Shown: piece after piece, positions 31,674-39,782 of the stretch
Layout of the letters: each line of letters opens with the position of its first letter
How positions within the stretch are numbered: position 1 is the first letter of the stretch
Virus record (IMG/VR): IMGVR_UViG_3300025319_000044
Location: 1 to 41,370 of that record
DNA from: a virus
DNA length: 41,370 nucleotides
Reading direction: 5' to 3' (one strand)
The notes under the pieces: generated by a model
What the model saw: only the letters and a program-made list of their open reading frames with translations
Told to the model about the DNA's origin: nothing
Database searches by the model: none
Made by a program: the position numbers and the translations under genes

Positions 31674-32489
31674 TTATTTTTTAAGTTTTAAATTTTCTTG
31701 ATACCATTCTGAAAGTATTTTATCCCACTTCTCAACAATTTTTCCGAGTGACCACTCCGTAATAGGATTTGGAAGGTTCTCGTAATGGATTTTAGCGATC
31801 TTCATCCGAGAGACTATTTCCTCAAAATGTTGTTCCCTCGTATCTTTTGGATAATTCTTGAGAGCGAGTTTCATCAATTCCTTTGCGGCCTTGAGTTGGG
31901 CAGAGGCTCGATTATTCCCCGTTAGCTTACAATATTCAACCGACACTCGAGCTGGATACTCACCAAACGTATCTTTCTTCTTTGGATTGTCCTCTGAATC
32001 ATAGGTCACTTCTCCGTCGTTCAATTCTTCATACATAAAATTATTTGTTACTGTCGGTGAGCCGTTAGGCGAATCGACTATATTCTTATCATTATTATCA
32101 TTCTTGTTTATAGTGTCGCTTCTGTTTCGCTTCTGTTTCGCTTTTAAATCGCTTTTGCTGTCGCTTTTGTAGTTTTCAATATTCTGGAATTGCTCATATT
32201 TTAGCACAGAAATGAACAGTCCGCGTGTCGCTTTTCGTGTCGCCAACATTCTCCCAACCTTCGACCAACGGATGAAATGGTCAATTTGGCTTTTTGTTGC
32301 CCCTGTCGCCTCTACAATCCACTCGTATTTTAGAAATGCTTCCCCACGTTTAAACTCTTTGTTATCTCTATGGTTTGCTTTATTTACAATATAAAACCAT
32401 ATTTTAAACCACTTATCTGGTTTATTTTTAAATATATCACTATCTAGGGTTTGTCTAGCCCACAAAGTGCAGCCTCCTGGTATTAACAT
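31674..32489 (-). CDS. Phage replication initiator-like protein
   Basis: A 271-residue protein with a winged-helix-like N-terminal domain (WARQTLDSDIFKNKPDKWFK, then EWIVEATGATKSQIDHFIRW at about 49-68), an acidic Asn/Asp-rich linker, and a helical C-terminal domain (about 165-265). This layout is typical of phage O/DnaD-type replisome organisers. It is the first gene of the leftward transcript and directly precedes the helicase. A longer frame from 32564 exists, but its first 25 codons are the leader terminator, so the ATG at 32489 is chosen. Confidence 0.7.
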   Translation of the reverse strand: MLIPGGCTLWARQTLDSDIFKNKPDKWFKIWFYIVNKANHRDNKEFKRGEAFLKYEWIVEATGATKSQIDHFIRWSKVGRMLATRKATRGLFISVLKYEQFQNIENYKSDSKSDLKAKQKRNRSDTINKNDNNDKNIVDSPNGSPTVTNNFMYEELNDGEVTYDSEDNPKKKDTFGEYPARVSVEYCKLTGNNRASAQLKAAKELMKLALKNYPKDTREQHFEEIVSRMKIAKIHYENLPNPITEWSLGKIVEKWDKILSEWYQENLKLKK

Positions 32490-32500
32490 ATTCGACCTTT

Positions 32501-32527
32501 TAAAAACAAAAAAACCGCTTGGAGCGG
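32501..32527 (-). terminator. Intrinsic terminator in the leader of the early operon
   Basis: On the minus strand CCGCT-CCA-AGCGG (32527-32515) is followed immediately by seven U and then GUUUUUA. This is a textbook intrinsic terminator placed 12 bases before the initiator gene's ATG and about 120 bases after the promoter start. It can only work as an attenuator or early stop that must be overcome for early gene expression. Confidence 0.75.
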
Positions 32528-32530
32528 CAC

Positions 32531-32560
32531 ACCTACATAGACCTTTCGGTTTCTGTAGGT
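32531..32560 (-). promoter_or_regulatory. Leader stem-loop with GAAA tetraloop
   Basis: On the minus strand ACCUACA pairs with UGUAGGU (7 bp), with an inner ACC-GAAA-GGU hairpin. It lies just upstream of the leader terminator. It could be the sensory or anti-terminator part of an attenuator; I do not recognise a known riboswitch. Confidence 0.5.
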
Positions 32561-32651
32561 ACACACTCTAAACGGTGTTTTAATAGACGTGTGGTTTGGT
32601 TATATGCGCTCACCTTCAGAATATTTTCATATTCATCGGTACAAGAACTAT

Positions 32652-32680
32652 ATCATACTTTTTAAATTCAATCAAGTCAA
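32652..32680 (-). promoter_or_regulatory. Leftward early promoter (sigma-70 type)
   Basis: On the minus strand TTGACT (32680-32675), spacer of 17, TATGAT (32657-32652). Transcription should start near 32645, giving a leader of about 155 bases that contains two stem-loops before the initiator gene. Confidence 0.75.
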
Positions 32681-32682
32681 TC

Positions 32683-32732
32683 TGTGTATAACTTGTTATG
32701 TATAATTACATTGTGTCAACAGTTTATGCACA
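32683..32732. other. Two DnaA boxes; candidate replication origin
   Basis: TTATACACA on the minus strand (32691-32683) and TTATGCACA on the plus strand (32724-32732) both match TTATNCACA exactly and face each other. The DNA between them is very A/T-rich. They lie between the divergent promoters and beside the replication genes, the usual place of a phage origin. The host initiator DnaA could bind here. Function is inferred. Confidence 0.5.
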
Positions 32733-32742
32733 CCCTAGCCTA

Positions 32743-32771
32743 TTAACACATAGAATTATATAGCGTATACT
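32743..32771 (+). promoter_or_regulatory. Rightward promoter (sigma-70 type)
   Basis: TTAACA (32743-32748), spacer of 17, TATACT (32766-32771); five of six bases match in each box. Start would be near 32778, leading toward the late arm, with an intrinsic terminator about 75 bases downstream. Confidence 0.7.
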
Positions 32772-32831
32772 GTAAACATAAGTATAAAATGGATTCGTTA
32801 TGTCAAGCAATCCACAATATAATACTATTCG

Positions 32832-32858
32832 ATAGGCTCTTTTTTGGCCTATTTTTTT
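32832..32858 (+). terminator. Intrinsic terminator in the rightward leader
   Basis: ATAGGC (32832-32837) and GCCTAT (32847-32852) form a 6-bp stem followed by six or seven T. It sits directly before the ATG at 32861, so the rightward promoter would yield an RNA of about 80 bases unless termination is bypassed. It mirrors the terminator in the leftward leader. Confidence 0.65.
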
Positions 32859-32860
32859 AT

Positions 32861-33070
32861 ATGAAATTTAAAAAGAATAAAGTTATAAACCCATCCTCTT
32901 CAAATTGTTTTGACGGCTTAGAAGTTGTTAATATTATTTTTGATAAATCTGCTCCACATTGTGACGTCTTGTTTCAGGCTCTTGAAGGTCTTGTCGTGAG
33001 GAAGTTTGCTAGTAGAAAAGAAATAATGGAAGAGTGGCACAACTTGTTATCTTGTGAATTGGAAAAATAA
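32861..33070 (+). CDS. Small rightward protein after the leader terminator (69 aa)
   Basis: A 69-residue protein (segments CFDGLEVVNIIFDKSAP and KEIMEEWHNLLSCELEK). The frame is open from an ATG at 32789, but those first 24 codons pass through the terminator hairpin, so the ATG at 32861 is preferred. As first gene of the rightward unit it could be a regulator of the late arm, such as an anti-terminator; no motif supports this beyond position. Confidence 0.5.
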   Translation: MKFKKNKVINPSSSNCFDGLEVVNIIFDKSAPHCDVLFQALEGLVVRKFASRKEIMEEWHNLLSCELEK

Positions 33071-33440
33071 GTATATATCCATCTGTCCACGACAAGCATG
33101 GAGGTAATAGGTGGCCTCGGCCCTAACATATTATCTTCTTGGATGGAATAAAAAGAATTAGTTTTCTTTTTGAATAACATCTGAATCTCGTATTCAGGTT
33201 AATATATATTTTCACTTCAATCTATTGATTGGACGTTCATTAAACAAAAAACCTCAATACCTCTTGGTTCTTCGAAAGGTCGAGGTGAAAGTATATAATC
33301 TATGAAAAAGAAAAAAGGTAAAAAATGTTAATTTCAGTTGATGCGTCGCAATACGACTAACCTCTGTGTTGTCGGGACGGGACCAGGCGCTGAGACATTA
33401 CGGCCCGTCAACAGGAATTAACTCGAATAAAAAATTGTAT
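33071..33440. other. Gene-free stretch with several stem-loops before the late genes
   Basis: No convincing gene in these 370 bases. It holds a 6-bp hairpin CTGAAT/ATTCAG (33181-33197). A two-part stem ACCTC/GAGGT with inner ACCT/AGGT (33251-33286) has, on the minus strand, a U-run behind it, so it may stop leftward antisense RNA. A TATAAT (about 33294-33299) lacks a good -35. A GC-rich stem GACGGG/CCCGTC with extra GTT/AAC pairs (33368-33412) lies just before the first virion gene. Probably the late leader with its control elements. Confidence 0.45.
33376..33409 (+). promoter_or_regulatory. GC-rich stem-loop in the late leader
   Basis: GACGGG (33376-33381) pairs with CCCGTC (33404-33409), extended by GTT/AAC past a five-base bulge. 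It lies about 30 bases before the first late ATG in an otherwise A/T-rich genome. It may protect the mRNA end or control translation. It does not match a riboswitch class I know. Confidence 0.4.
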
Positions 33441-33863
33441 ATGTCTACTTCAGATAGATTAGTCCAAAGACGTGTTATTTTAAATGCTAAAGCATCAACA
33501 GGTATTGGAACAAGTATTGATGTTACAGATTATCAAGATATTTGTGTTTGTATCTCTAGTGCTACAAATGCGAATTTGACTGTAAAGTGTGTTGGGTCTA
33601 TGGGTAAGAGTGTAGATAGTGATGCCGTCCCAGATTTTACAGCAGCACAATCTGCGACAAATCAGTGGGATTACTTATCTATGTGGGACTTAGAACCAGG
33701 AACAATCGTTGTTGGTAATACTGGTTTAGCATTCGCTGGTGCTGACGACACAAAGAATTTAATGGTCAACGTTTCTGGCCTTAAATGGCTAAACTTTCGA
33801 GTTACCACTTATGTTGCTGGTAATATAAATGTGGTTTGTCTTCCTTTTTCGAATAAAGGTTAA
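33441..33863 (+). CDS. Putative small virion protein (140 aa)
   Basis: A 140-residue, beta-rich protein (RVILNAKASTGIGTSIDVTD, ending FRVTTYVAGNINVVCLPF). The ATG at 33441 (TATATG) is chosen; upstream GTG/TTG codons lie in the structured leader. First gene of the late set, followed by further structural-looking genes. Could be a head or tail minor protein; family not recognised. Confidence 0.55.
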   Translation: MSTSDRLVQRRVILNAKASTGIGTSIDVTDYQDICVCISSATNANLTVKCVGSMGKSVDSDAVPDFTAAQSATNQWDYLSMWDLEPGTIVVGNTGLAFAGADDTKNLMVNVSGLKWLNFRVTTYVAGNINVVCLPFSNKG

Positions 33864-33874
33864 TTCATTATTTT

Positions 33875-34033
33875 ATGGCTTTTGTTCCTAATATTAGTTC
33901 TGGTAGCGTTGACCTTGGACAACTATTTGGACCCTTATTTGAACTGGGTACTTTGGAGCAAGTTATCGATGCAGACGCATTGTTTGGACCAATTATACCA
34001 GAGGTAGTTATTCAAGCAGTTATAGATCCTTAG
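33875..34033 (+). CDS. Small hydrophobic/acidic protein (52 aa)
   Basis: A 52-codon ORF (MAFVPNISSGSVDLGQLFGP at the start) with mixed hydrophobic and acidic residues and two LFGP motifs (17-20 and 39-42). It sits between two virion-type genes in the same direction with the usual TTTTATG start. Function unknown. Confidence 0.5.
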   Translation: MAFVPNISSGSVDLGQLFGPLFELGTLEQVIDADALFGPIIPEVVIQAVIDP

Positions 34034-34069
34034 GGTATTTATTTAAACTTTTATATAATTTTTTTCTAT

Positions 34070-35068
34070 ATGGCAACATATACAAATTTCTATCCAAACG
34101 TAAACAAAGCTACCTTGCTGGATTTTATGCAAGACATGGTCAAATATCTGATCAATGACCCCACGTCTGTATATCTGGGACCTACAGCACCATGGTCTAT
34201 TATTCAGACTTACTCAAGTGCAGCAGCTTCTCCTTTTGAGGTACCCGCTGATCCTTATGCCGTTAGCACATTAGCAGCCGATAATTCATGGCGTACTGGT
34301 GCACTCGTTGTTGGTGATTACATTGTATTGCAATCTGGTAGTGCTCTAAATCCTTTTCAGGTTCTTTTTGAATATGATGCTGCATATAATATTAAGACTA
34401 TTACAGCTCCCACCGGCGGCTTTGATACTACTGCAAATCAAGCAGATCCAGAGAATGCAGCAAACTGGCTTAACCCTAAGCTCGCTATAGCACTTCATTA
34501 TACAGATGCTGTCGGTTTCGTTGGTGGGGTTGCGAACTACTCAATAATTGCAAGTGATGAAGGTGATGATGTCCTCTTCTGGTCGGAAAACGCTGTTACT
34601 TATATGATTGGGTTTTCAGGCAAATTAGTTAATACAATCGCTGCTGATGCGAACCCAGTTGTTACTTTTAATAATGCTGGTGGCAATACTACCGTTTATA
34701 TGGCGGCGGCTGCAGGTCTTACTACTACATCATGGAAAAGATTGTCAGCCGTTGATGGGACGACCGCTTTGTCCCTCGGGGGTTGTTATTTATACAGTCC
34801 ATCAGTTGGTATGATTATTGATTCTGCGATTGGATATTCGAACGACGCAACTGGTTCAGGTTCTTATAGGACACTTGAATTATGGCTAAGTTCATCAACA
34901 GCTGGTCATATTGGGTTGCAAGGTACGCTGCCAAGTATTTTCATGGGTGATGAAACTTTATTTGGAGTTGGTACTCAGACAATCAATACTAAGGCATATG
35001 GATATATCAAGAGTGGTGGCACTTCTGGCGGCGTTGTATTCCCATGGGATGGAGTAACTGTTTTGTAA
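34070..35068 (+). CDS. Putative virion structural protein (332 aa)
   Basis: A 332-residue protein with beta-rich, Ser/Thr/Ala/Gly-rich composition and no charged helices, like phage head or tail surface proteins. Segments such as YTNFYPNVNKATLLDFMQDM at the N-terminus may anchor it. It is upstream of the terminase genes, which is common for minor capsid or spike genes in circularly permuted maps. Not recognised. Confidence 0.5.
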   Translation: MATYTNFYPNVNKATLLDFMQDMVKYLINDPTSVYLGPTAPWSIIQTYSSAAASPFEVPADPYAVSTLAADNSWRTGALVVGDYIVLQSGSALNPFQVLFEYDAAYNIKTITAPTGGFDTTANQADPENAANWLNPKLAIALHYTDAVGFVGGVANYSIIASDEGDDVLFWSENAVTYMIGFSGKLVNTIAADANPVVTFNNAGGNTTVYMAAAAGLTTTSWKRLSAVDGTTALSLGGCYLYSPSVGMIIDSAIGYSNDATGSGSYRTLELWLSSSTAGHIGLQGTLPSIFMGDETLFGVGTQTINTKAYGYIKSGGTSGGVVFPWDGVTVL

Positions 35069-35073
35069 AATAT

Positions 35074-35247
35074 ATGAAGAAAGTAATTCAAAGTGCTATA
35101 AAACCAGTAGTACAAAAAGTAATTAAATCTCCAATGGTAAAAACTATGGAGAAAAAGGTTTCTCAATTAAAAGATAAACTGCATATTAAAGGTTCAGTTA
35201 TGCCAGGTGATCTTTTAATGAAGGCTAACTCATTTAAAAAGAAATAA
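35074..35247 (+). CDS. Small basic protein (57 aa)
   Basis: A 57-residue, Lys-rich helical protein (MKKVIQSAIKPVVQKVIKSP at the start). The ATG at 35074 in the TATATG context is preferred to an earlier one overlapping the previous gene. Possibly DNA-binding or virion-internal by charge; unknown. Confidence 0.5.
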   Translation: MKKVIQSAIKPVVQKVIKSPMVKTMEKKVSQLKDKLHIKGSVMPGDLLMKANSFKKK

Positions 35248-35248
35248 T

Positions 35249-35359
35249 ATGTCGGGAGAAAAACGTATAAAGGTTGGTAAAATTACTCAAGAAAAGAGTA
35301 AAGGTAAAAAACTTGCTTCTGAACTTTCAGAATCACTTAATAGTCAAAAAAGAAAATAA
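35249..35359 (+). CDS. Small basic protein (36 aa)
   Basis: A 36-codon ORF, very rich in Lys and Ser (MSGEKRIKVGKITQEKSKGK). Starts one base after the previous stop (TAATATG). Charge and packing suggest it belongs with the preceding basic protein. Unknown. Confidence 0.5.
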   Translation: MSGEKRIKVGKITQEKSKGKKLASELSESLNSQKRK

Positions 35360-35362
35360 TCT

Positions 35363-35653
35363 ATGAATATAGTTATTAAAGACATCCAAGGTAAAGAAAC
35401 AAAAATGAATAGTGTTTTAGATCAAAATGGTGTTCAACTATCTGGTAACTATCTTGTTGTTACAGTATTCGGAGAAAAAGAAAATACAGTTAAAATTCAA
35501 TCACTTTCAGATGTATCTGAAGTTAAAGTTATCAAACCTATGGAAGAAGAAAAAGTAATTGAAGCGATCGTTGACGCTCCAGTAGAATCTATTGAAGAAC
35601 CAAAGGTAGAAGAAGTATTGGTTGAACCTATTATCGAAGAACAACCAGCGTAA
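35363..35653 (+). CDS. Hypothetical acidic protein (96 aa)
   Basis: A 96-residue protein with a beta-rich first half (NIVIKDIQGKETKMNSVL, then GNYLVVTVFGEKENTVKIQS) and a Glu/Val/Pro-rich acidic tail. The last part looks disordered. It lies just before the terminase genes. Not recognised. Confidence 0.55.
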   Translation: MNIVIKDIQGKETKMNSVLDQNGVQLSGNYLVVTVFGEKENTVKIQSLSDVSEVKVIKPMEEEKVIEAIVDAPVESIEEPKVEEVLVEPIIEEQPA

Positions 35654-35663
35654 AGAATTATTC

Positions 35664-35689
35664 CGTTGTGCCTTAGATGGGGCATAACG
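35664..35689 (+). promoter_or_regulatory. Stem-loop before the small terminase gene
   Basis: CGTTGTGCC (35664-35672) pairs with GGCATAACG (35681-35689), nine pairs with one G-U, loop of eight. Six T follow nine bases later, just before the ATG at 35703. It could be a weak terminator or an RNA-processing site separating terminase genes from upstream genes. Confidence 0.45.
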
Positions 35690-35702
35690 ATAAGAATTTT
35701 TT

Positions 35703-36119
35703 ATGGGAGAAGCAGGACGACCAACAGAACTTACAGGTGAAGTCCTTAAACAAATAAAGCAGGGTATTCTTGAAGGTAGAACTCTGAAAGATATTGCTAA
35801 GCATAGCGAAATAAATGAGGGTACACTTTATGTTTGGCATTCAGATAATTATTTGAATCTTGCTGACCTTGTCGAAGGATGGAAAAGAGATAGAAAACTA
35901 ATGCTTGCTGATAAGAATATAGATGACATTTTACAACTACCAGTTAGTGATAAGGACTTTGTCAGAACAGTTGCTGACATGAGTAAGTTTGTAAAAGAAA
36001 CACTGGATAAAACAAACTATTCAAGAAAACAAGAAATTGACCATACGAGTCAAGGAGAGAGGATTATAGGTTTCAACTATGTTAACCCCAACGATTCAAC
36101 CGACAAAAAAACAACATGA
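35703..36119 (+). CDS. terS: Terminase small subunit
   Basis: A 138-residue protein with an N-terminal helix-turn-helix (GRPTELTGEVLKQIKQGILE, then TLKDIAKHSEINEGTLYVWH, about residues 5-47), the DNA-recognition part of small terminases, followed by helices and a charged tail. It overlaps the large subunit gene by 41 bases. It should recognise the packaging site and load DNA into the motor. Confidence 0.8.
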   Translation: MGEAGRPTELTGEVLKQIKQGILEGRTLKDIAKHSEINEGTLYVWHSDNYLNLADLVEGWKRDRKLMLADKNIDDILQLPVSDKDFVRTVADMSKFVKETLDKTNYSRKQEIDHTSQGERIIGFNYVNPNDSTDKKTT

Positions 36120-37437
36120 GGCATGGGAAGCTCTGAAGACTAAAGATATAATATTTTTAGGTGGTGGAGCTGGTGGAGGAAAGAGTTGGTGGTTATGTGA
36201 GACACGGTTAGTAAATTCATATTTTTACCCAGGTTATAGATCATTCATAGGGCGTGAAGAGTTGAAACGTTTAATGCAATCAACATTTATAACTTGGAAT
36301 AAAGTTTGTAAATTTCATAATATTCCTTTTGACGATTGGAAGTTAAACGGACAGTATAATTATATAGAGTTTAAAAATGGAAGTAGAATTGATTTATTAG
36401 ATTTAAAGTTTCTTCCATCTGATCCATTGTACGAACGTTTCGGATCAACTGAATATACGGATGGTGCGTTGGAAGAGGCAGGAGAAATACATAGTCTAGC
36501 CTTTGAGGTTTTAAAGTCTCGTATAGGAAGACACTTAAACAAAGAGTTAGGGATCAGACCAACACTTGCAATTACTGGCAATCCAAAGAAAAACTGGACG
36601 TATAACACATTCTATAAACCTTTCAGAGCTGGACAGTTATCAGAGAACATTGCTTTTATACAATCACTCTATTCAGATAATCCGTTTACAGCAGAAGATT
36701 ACGGTAAACAACTACAACAAATTAAAGACAAACAAATGAAAGAGCGGTTGATGTTGGGGAATTGGGAATACGACGACGATCCAACCTGCTTGATGAATTA
36801 TGATGCTTTAACAGATATATTTACTAACACAGTAGAGGAAAGTAAAGAAAAGTATTTAACCGCAGATATTGCTAGATTTGGACAAGATAAGACAATAATA
36901 CGTTTGTGGGAGGGATGGAAATGCTATAAAACAATTATCTATGAAGGGCAAGGAATAGATGTCACGAATAGTAAAATAAAAGAGTTATTAGAGAAAGAAG
37001 AAATACCATATTCGCATGCTATTGTCGATGAAGATGGTGTTGGTGGTGGCGTAGTAGATGGTATAAGGGGTATAAAAGGTTTTGTAAATAATTCAACTCC
37101 ATTAGAAAATCCAATTACACATCAACCAGAGAATTATCAACATTTAAAAGCCCAATGTTACTACATATTTTCTGAAAAGGTGAATAATCATAAAATAAGG
37201 TTAGAGAATATTTCAATTGCTGAGCAAGATTTAACCATTGAAGAACTTGAGGTGATAAAAACAAGAGATTCTGATAAAGAACAAAAATTAAAGATTATCA
37301 CAAAAGATGAAATGAAGGAAATTCTTGGTAGGTCTCCAGATCGAGCTGATAGTTTAATGATGAGAGTATGGTTTGATTTAAAACCTTCGCAAAATCAAAA
37401 AGCTAAACAATATTACCCCACAGGATTAAGAAGATAA
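36079..37437 (+). CDS. terL: Terminase large subunit (packaging ATPase and nuclease)
   Basis: A 452-residue protein with both terminase domains. ATPase: Walker A GGAGGGKS (29-36), Walker B and catalytic Glu in DGALEEAGEI (Glu132/133), coupling motif TGNP (166-169). Nuclease: Asp263 in TADIARFGQDKT, Asp317/Asp319 in VDEDGVGGG, and Asp424 in RSPDRADSLM, the metal-binding set of the RNase-H-like fold. It pumps DNA through the portal and cuts it. It starts inside the small subunit gene, so translation is probably coupled. Confidence 0.92.
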   Translation: MLTPTIQPTKKQHEAWEALKTKDIIFLGGGAGGGKSWWLCETRLVNSYFYPGYRSFIGREELKRLMQSTFITWNKVCKFHNIPFDDWKLNGQYNYIEFKNGSRIDLLDLKFLPSDPLYERFGSTEYTDGALEEAGEIHSLAFEVLKSRIGRHLNKELGIRPTLAITGNPKKNWTYNTFYKPFRAGQLSENIAFIQSLYSDNPFTAEDYGKQLQQIKDKQMKERLMLGNWEYDDDPTCLMNYDALTDIFTNTVEESKEKYLTADIARFGQDKTIIRLWEGWKCYKTIIYEGQGIDVTNSKIKELLEKEEIPYSHAIVDEDGVGGGVVDGIRGIKGFVNNSTPLENPITHQPENYQHLKAQCYYIFSEKVNNHKIRLENISIAEQDLTIEELEVIKTRDSDKEQKLKIITKDEMKEILGRSPDRADSLMMRVWFDLKPSQNQKAKQYYPTGLRR

Positions 37438-37440
37438 GTT

Positions 37441-39450
37441 ATGTCAATTTTAAAAACTAGAGAAGAATTTATAAATGCTGTTTCAAAGCTAGGACCGTCT
37501 GGTTCTATTCCTTATGAAACATCTAATTATAGTATTTCAGATGAAGTAAAGCCTATATATGAGATGATTTTGAAGCATTTTGCTCTTGGGGATACGACAA
37601 TGCAAAAACCTCGTGTTGAATTCAATGACATGTCTGTTATTCAAAGAGATCAGATTGATCAAATGGCTTTCAATACGTATCAGCCAAATAATGGTGATGC
37701 TCCTGTGGCTGATGAAATAAACAGCTGGAAGAGTCGTGCTATGCGTCCTGTGGTAAGGAATAAATGTATTTCAATTGCTGCTCATGCAACCGCTCGTCTC
37801 ATCTTTCCAAAAGTATTTGCATATAACAATCAAAGTCAGGTTCAGACAGATGCGGCTAAGGTAATGGAAGATTTGAATGAGTGGGCTGCGGATCAATCAA
37901 ATTATACAAATCATTCACTGTATCGAACTATTACAGCTTTGTTTTCTCCAGCTTCTATTGGATACACAGAATACGCTGAAGCATTCAGAAAAGTAAAAAG
38001 AGATAAGGATGAGACTGGGAAGTGGAAAGAAGAGATTGAACTAGATGAAACTCTTTCAGGTTTTCAGAACATTGTTGTACCCGTGAATGAGTTTTATATT
38101 GAGAACTTCTTTGAAGCAGATCTTCAAAAGCAAGGGTGGCTCATTTGGAGACGTGTACAGTCTTACTCTCTTTTAGAGTCGAAGTATGCCCATAAATATG
38201 AGAACTTCAAATATGTTCGTCCGGGTGTACAGCAGATTTATAACGATGCAAATCAATCTTTCTACCAAGTCTATGATCCAAACATGCGTCAAGAGGAAGG
38301 TGAAGAAGTAATCTACTGGAATAGAGGACTTGACCTGAAGATAATCATTGTAAATGGGGTGATGCTAACAGATCACGATAATCCGAATCCACGTAATGAT
38401 AAACTTTATCCATTTGATAAATTTGGGTATGAAATCATCAATAATAAGTGTTTTTATTATAAGTCTCTTGCTTTCAAGCTTGGACCCGATGCTGATATTA
38501 TCAATACTCTTTACCCAATGATCATTGATGGTACTTATCTCAATTTGATGCCTCCGATGATCAATGTTGGTGGAGAAATTATTGGATCAGATGTAATCGT
38601 TCCAGGAGCTGTTACAACTTTGAGTGATAAGGACGCTGATCTAAGAGCTATTAATCTTTCTACGAATCTTAGGGCAGGAATGGACACGATGTTTAAGGTG
38701 GACGAAAGTATTAATGCAAGCTCGGAAGATCCGTTACAGTCAGGCCAGGCAAATGCAGGGTCTCAAACAGCATATGAGATTTCACGTCTTGAACAAAATG
38801 CTGCTACAGTTCTTGGTCTCTTTATAAAGATGATCTCAGACCACGTTAAACAGTTTGGAAAGTTACGAATGGGAGATATTCTTCAATACCTTACAATTGC
38901 AGATGTGGATAGACTAACTGATAATCCAGAACTCGTATATAAGACTTTCTTTATGGGAGAAAAGAAAAGCCATGGTAAGTCAAAGATTAGACGGGTGAAG
39001 TTTGATAACAGTCTACCTTCAGAGCCAGTAAGCGAGGATCAAGAAATGGAAATGAGTTATCAAGTGTTATCAGAACAAGGTGGTGAAGATGGGGAAGAAG
39101 AACTTTACAAAGTAAATCCTGAGTTATTCAGAAATCTAAAGTATTATCTTGCTATAACTCCTGATGTACTTAATCCGATGAGTGAAGATCTTGAGAGAGC
39201 TTATGCACTTGAGACATATGACAGAGCGATACAAAATCCTTTATCAAATCAAGAAACAATAACACGAGACCTACTATTTGCAACAAGTCCTACAACTAAA
39301 AAAGATCCAGATAAGTTTATGAAAAAAGAGGGTGGTATGGATATGTTACAGATGGCTTCTCAAGGAGTCCAAAACGGCGGTAGTCCGCTCGAAGCAATGA
39401 GTTCAATGAATCAACTTAGTCAAGCACCAATGTCTAGTACAACGGTGTAG
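37441..39450 (+). CDS. Portal protein
   Basis: A 669-residue protein directly after the large terminase, the near-universal place for the portal. The central part is beta/alpha mixed with the long helical segment typical of the portal stem (QTAYEISRLEQNAATVLGLF, about residues 440-460, and nearby), and the C-terminus is Met/Gln/Ser-rich and probably disordered. It should form the dodecameric ring through which DNA enters and leaves. Length suits podovirus-type portals. Identification is by position and style. Confidence 0.75.
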   Translation: MSILKTREEFINAVSKLGPSGSIPYETSNYSISDEVKPIYEMILKHFALGDTTMQKPRVEFNDMSVIQRDQIDQMAFNTYQPNNGDAPVADEINSWKSRAMRPVVRNKCISIAAHATARLIFPKVFAYNNQSQVQTDAAKVMEDLNEWAADQSNYTNHSLYRTITALFSPASIGYTEYAEAFRKVKRDKDETGKWKEEIELDETLSGFQNIVVPVNEFYIENFFEADLQKQGWLIWRRVQSYSLLESKYAHKYENFKYVRPGVQQIYNDANQSFYQVYDPNMRQEEGEEVIYWNRGLDLKIIIVNGVMLTDHDNPNPRNDKLYPFDKFGYEIINNKCFYYKSLAFKLGPDADIINTLYPMIIDGTYLNLMPPMINVGGEIIGSDVIVPGAVTTLSDKDADLRAINLSTNLRAGMDTMFKVDESINASSEDPLQSGQANAGSQTAYEISRLEQNAATVLGLFIKMISDHVKQFGKLRMGDILQYLTIADVDRLTDNPELVYKTFFMGEKKSHGKSKIRRVKFDNSLPSEPVSEDQEMEMSYQVLSEQGGEDGEEELYKVNPELFRNLKYYLAITPDVLNPMSEDLERAYALETYDRAIQNPLSNQETITRDLLFATSPTTKKDPDKFMKKEGGMDMLQMASQGVQNGGSPLEAMSSMNQLSQAPMSSTTV

Positions 39451-39461
39451 TAATTAAAAAA

Positions 39462-39782
39462 ATGCTTATGTTCAAACAAATGAATACTTTTGATTGGCTC
39501 TGTCTACCCTCAGAGGTCAAACAAAAACTGGTAAGTCTATTCCATATAAAACGTTCGGGGTACACACATGTTTCTGGTGGGGTAGTGGTTACAGACGGGT
39601 ATACAAACGAAGACCTATCCGCTCTAAACATCCAAAGTCTTCAAGGACATTTAATGAGTACAAACGAAGACTTCAGAGAATTATTTATAGAATTACTTGA
39701 GTCTCTAGACAAAGAAGAACAAGAAGACGAACCAAAGGTTCCAAAGAAACGTGGTAGAAAACCTAAACACAAAATGCTATGA
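39462..39782 (+). CDS. Small protein with basic tail (106 aa)
   Basis: A 106-residue protein ending in a strongly basic tail (KVPKKRGRKPKHKML), a form often seen in DNA-contacting or head-internal proteins. The middle part is acidic (LESLDKEEQEDEP). It overlaps the next ATG by four bases (ATGA), implying coupling. Unknown family. Confidence 0.55.
   Translation: MLMFKQMNTFDWLCLPSEVKQKLVSLFHIKRSGYTHVSGGVVVTDGYTNEDLSALNIQSLQGHLMSTNEDFRELFIELLESLDKEEQEDEPKVPKKRGRKPKHKML

Noticed and set aside
32490-32564. N-terminal extension of the initiator-like gene to 32564
   Set aside because: Those codons are the leader stem-loop and terminator; the ATG at 32489 gives a normal N-terminus.
33380-33400. CTGAGA in the late leader as part of a TPP riboswitch
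   Set aside because: The other conserved TPP elements are absent, and a phage virion operon is not an expected target.
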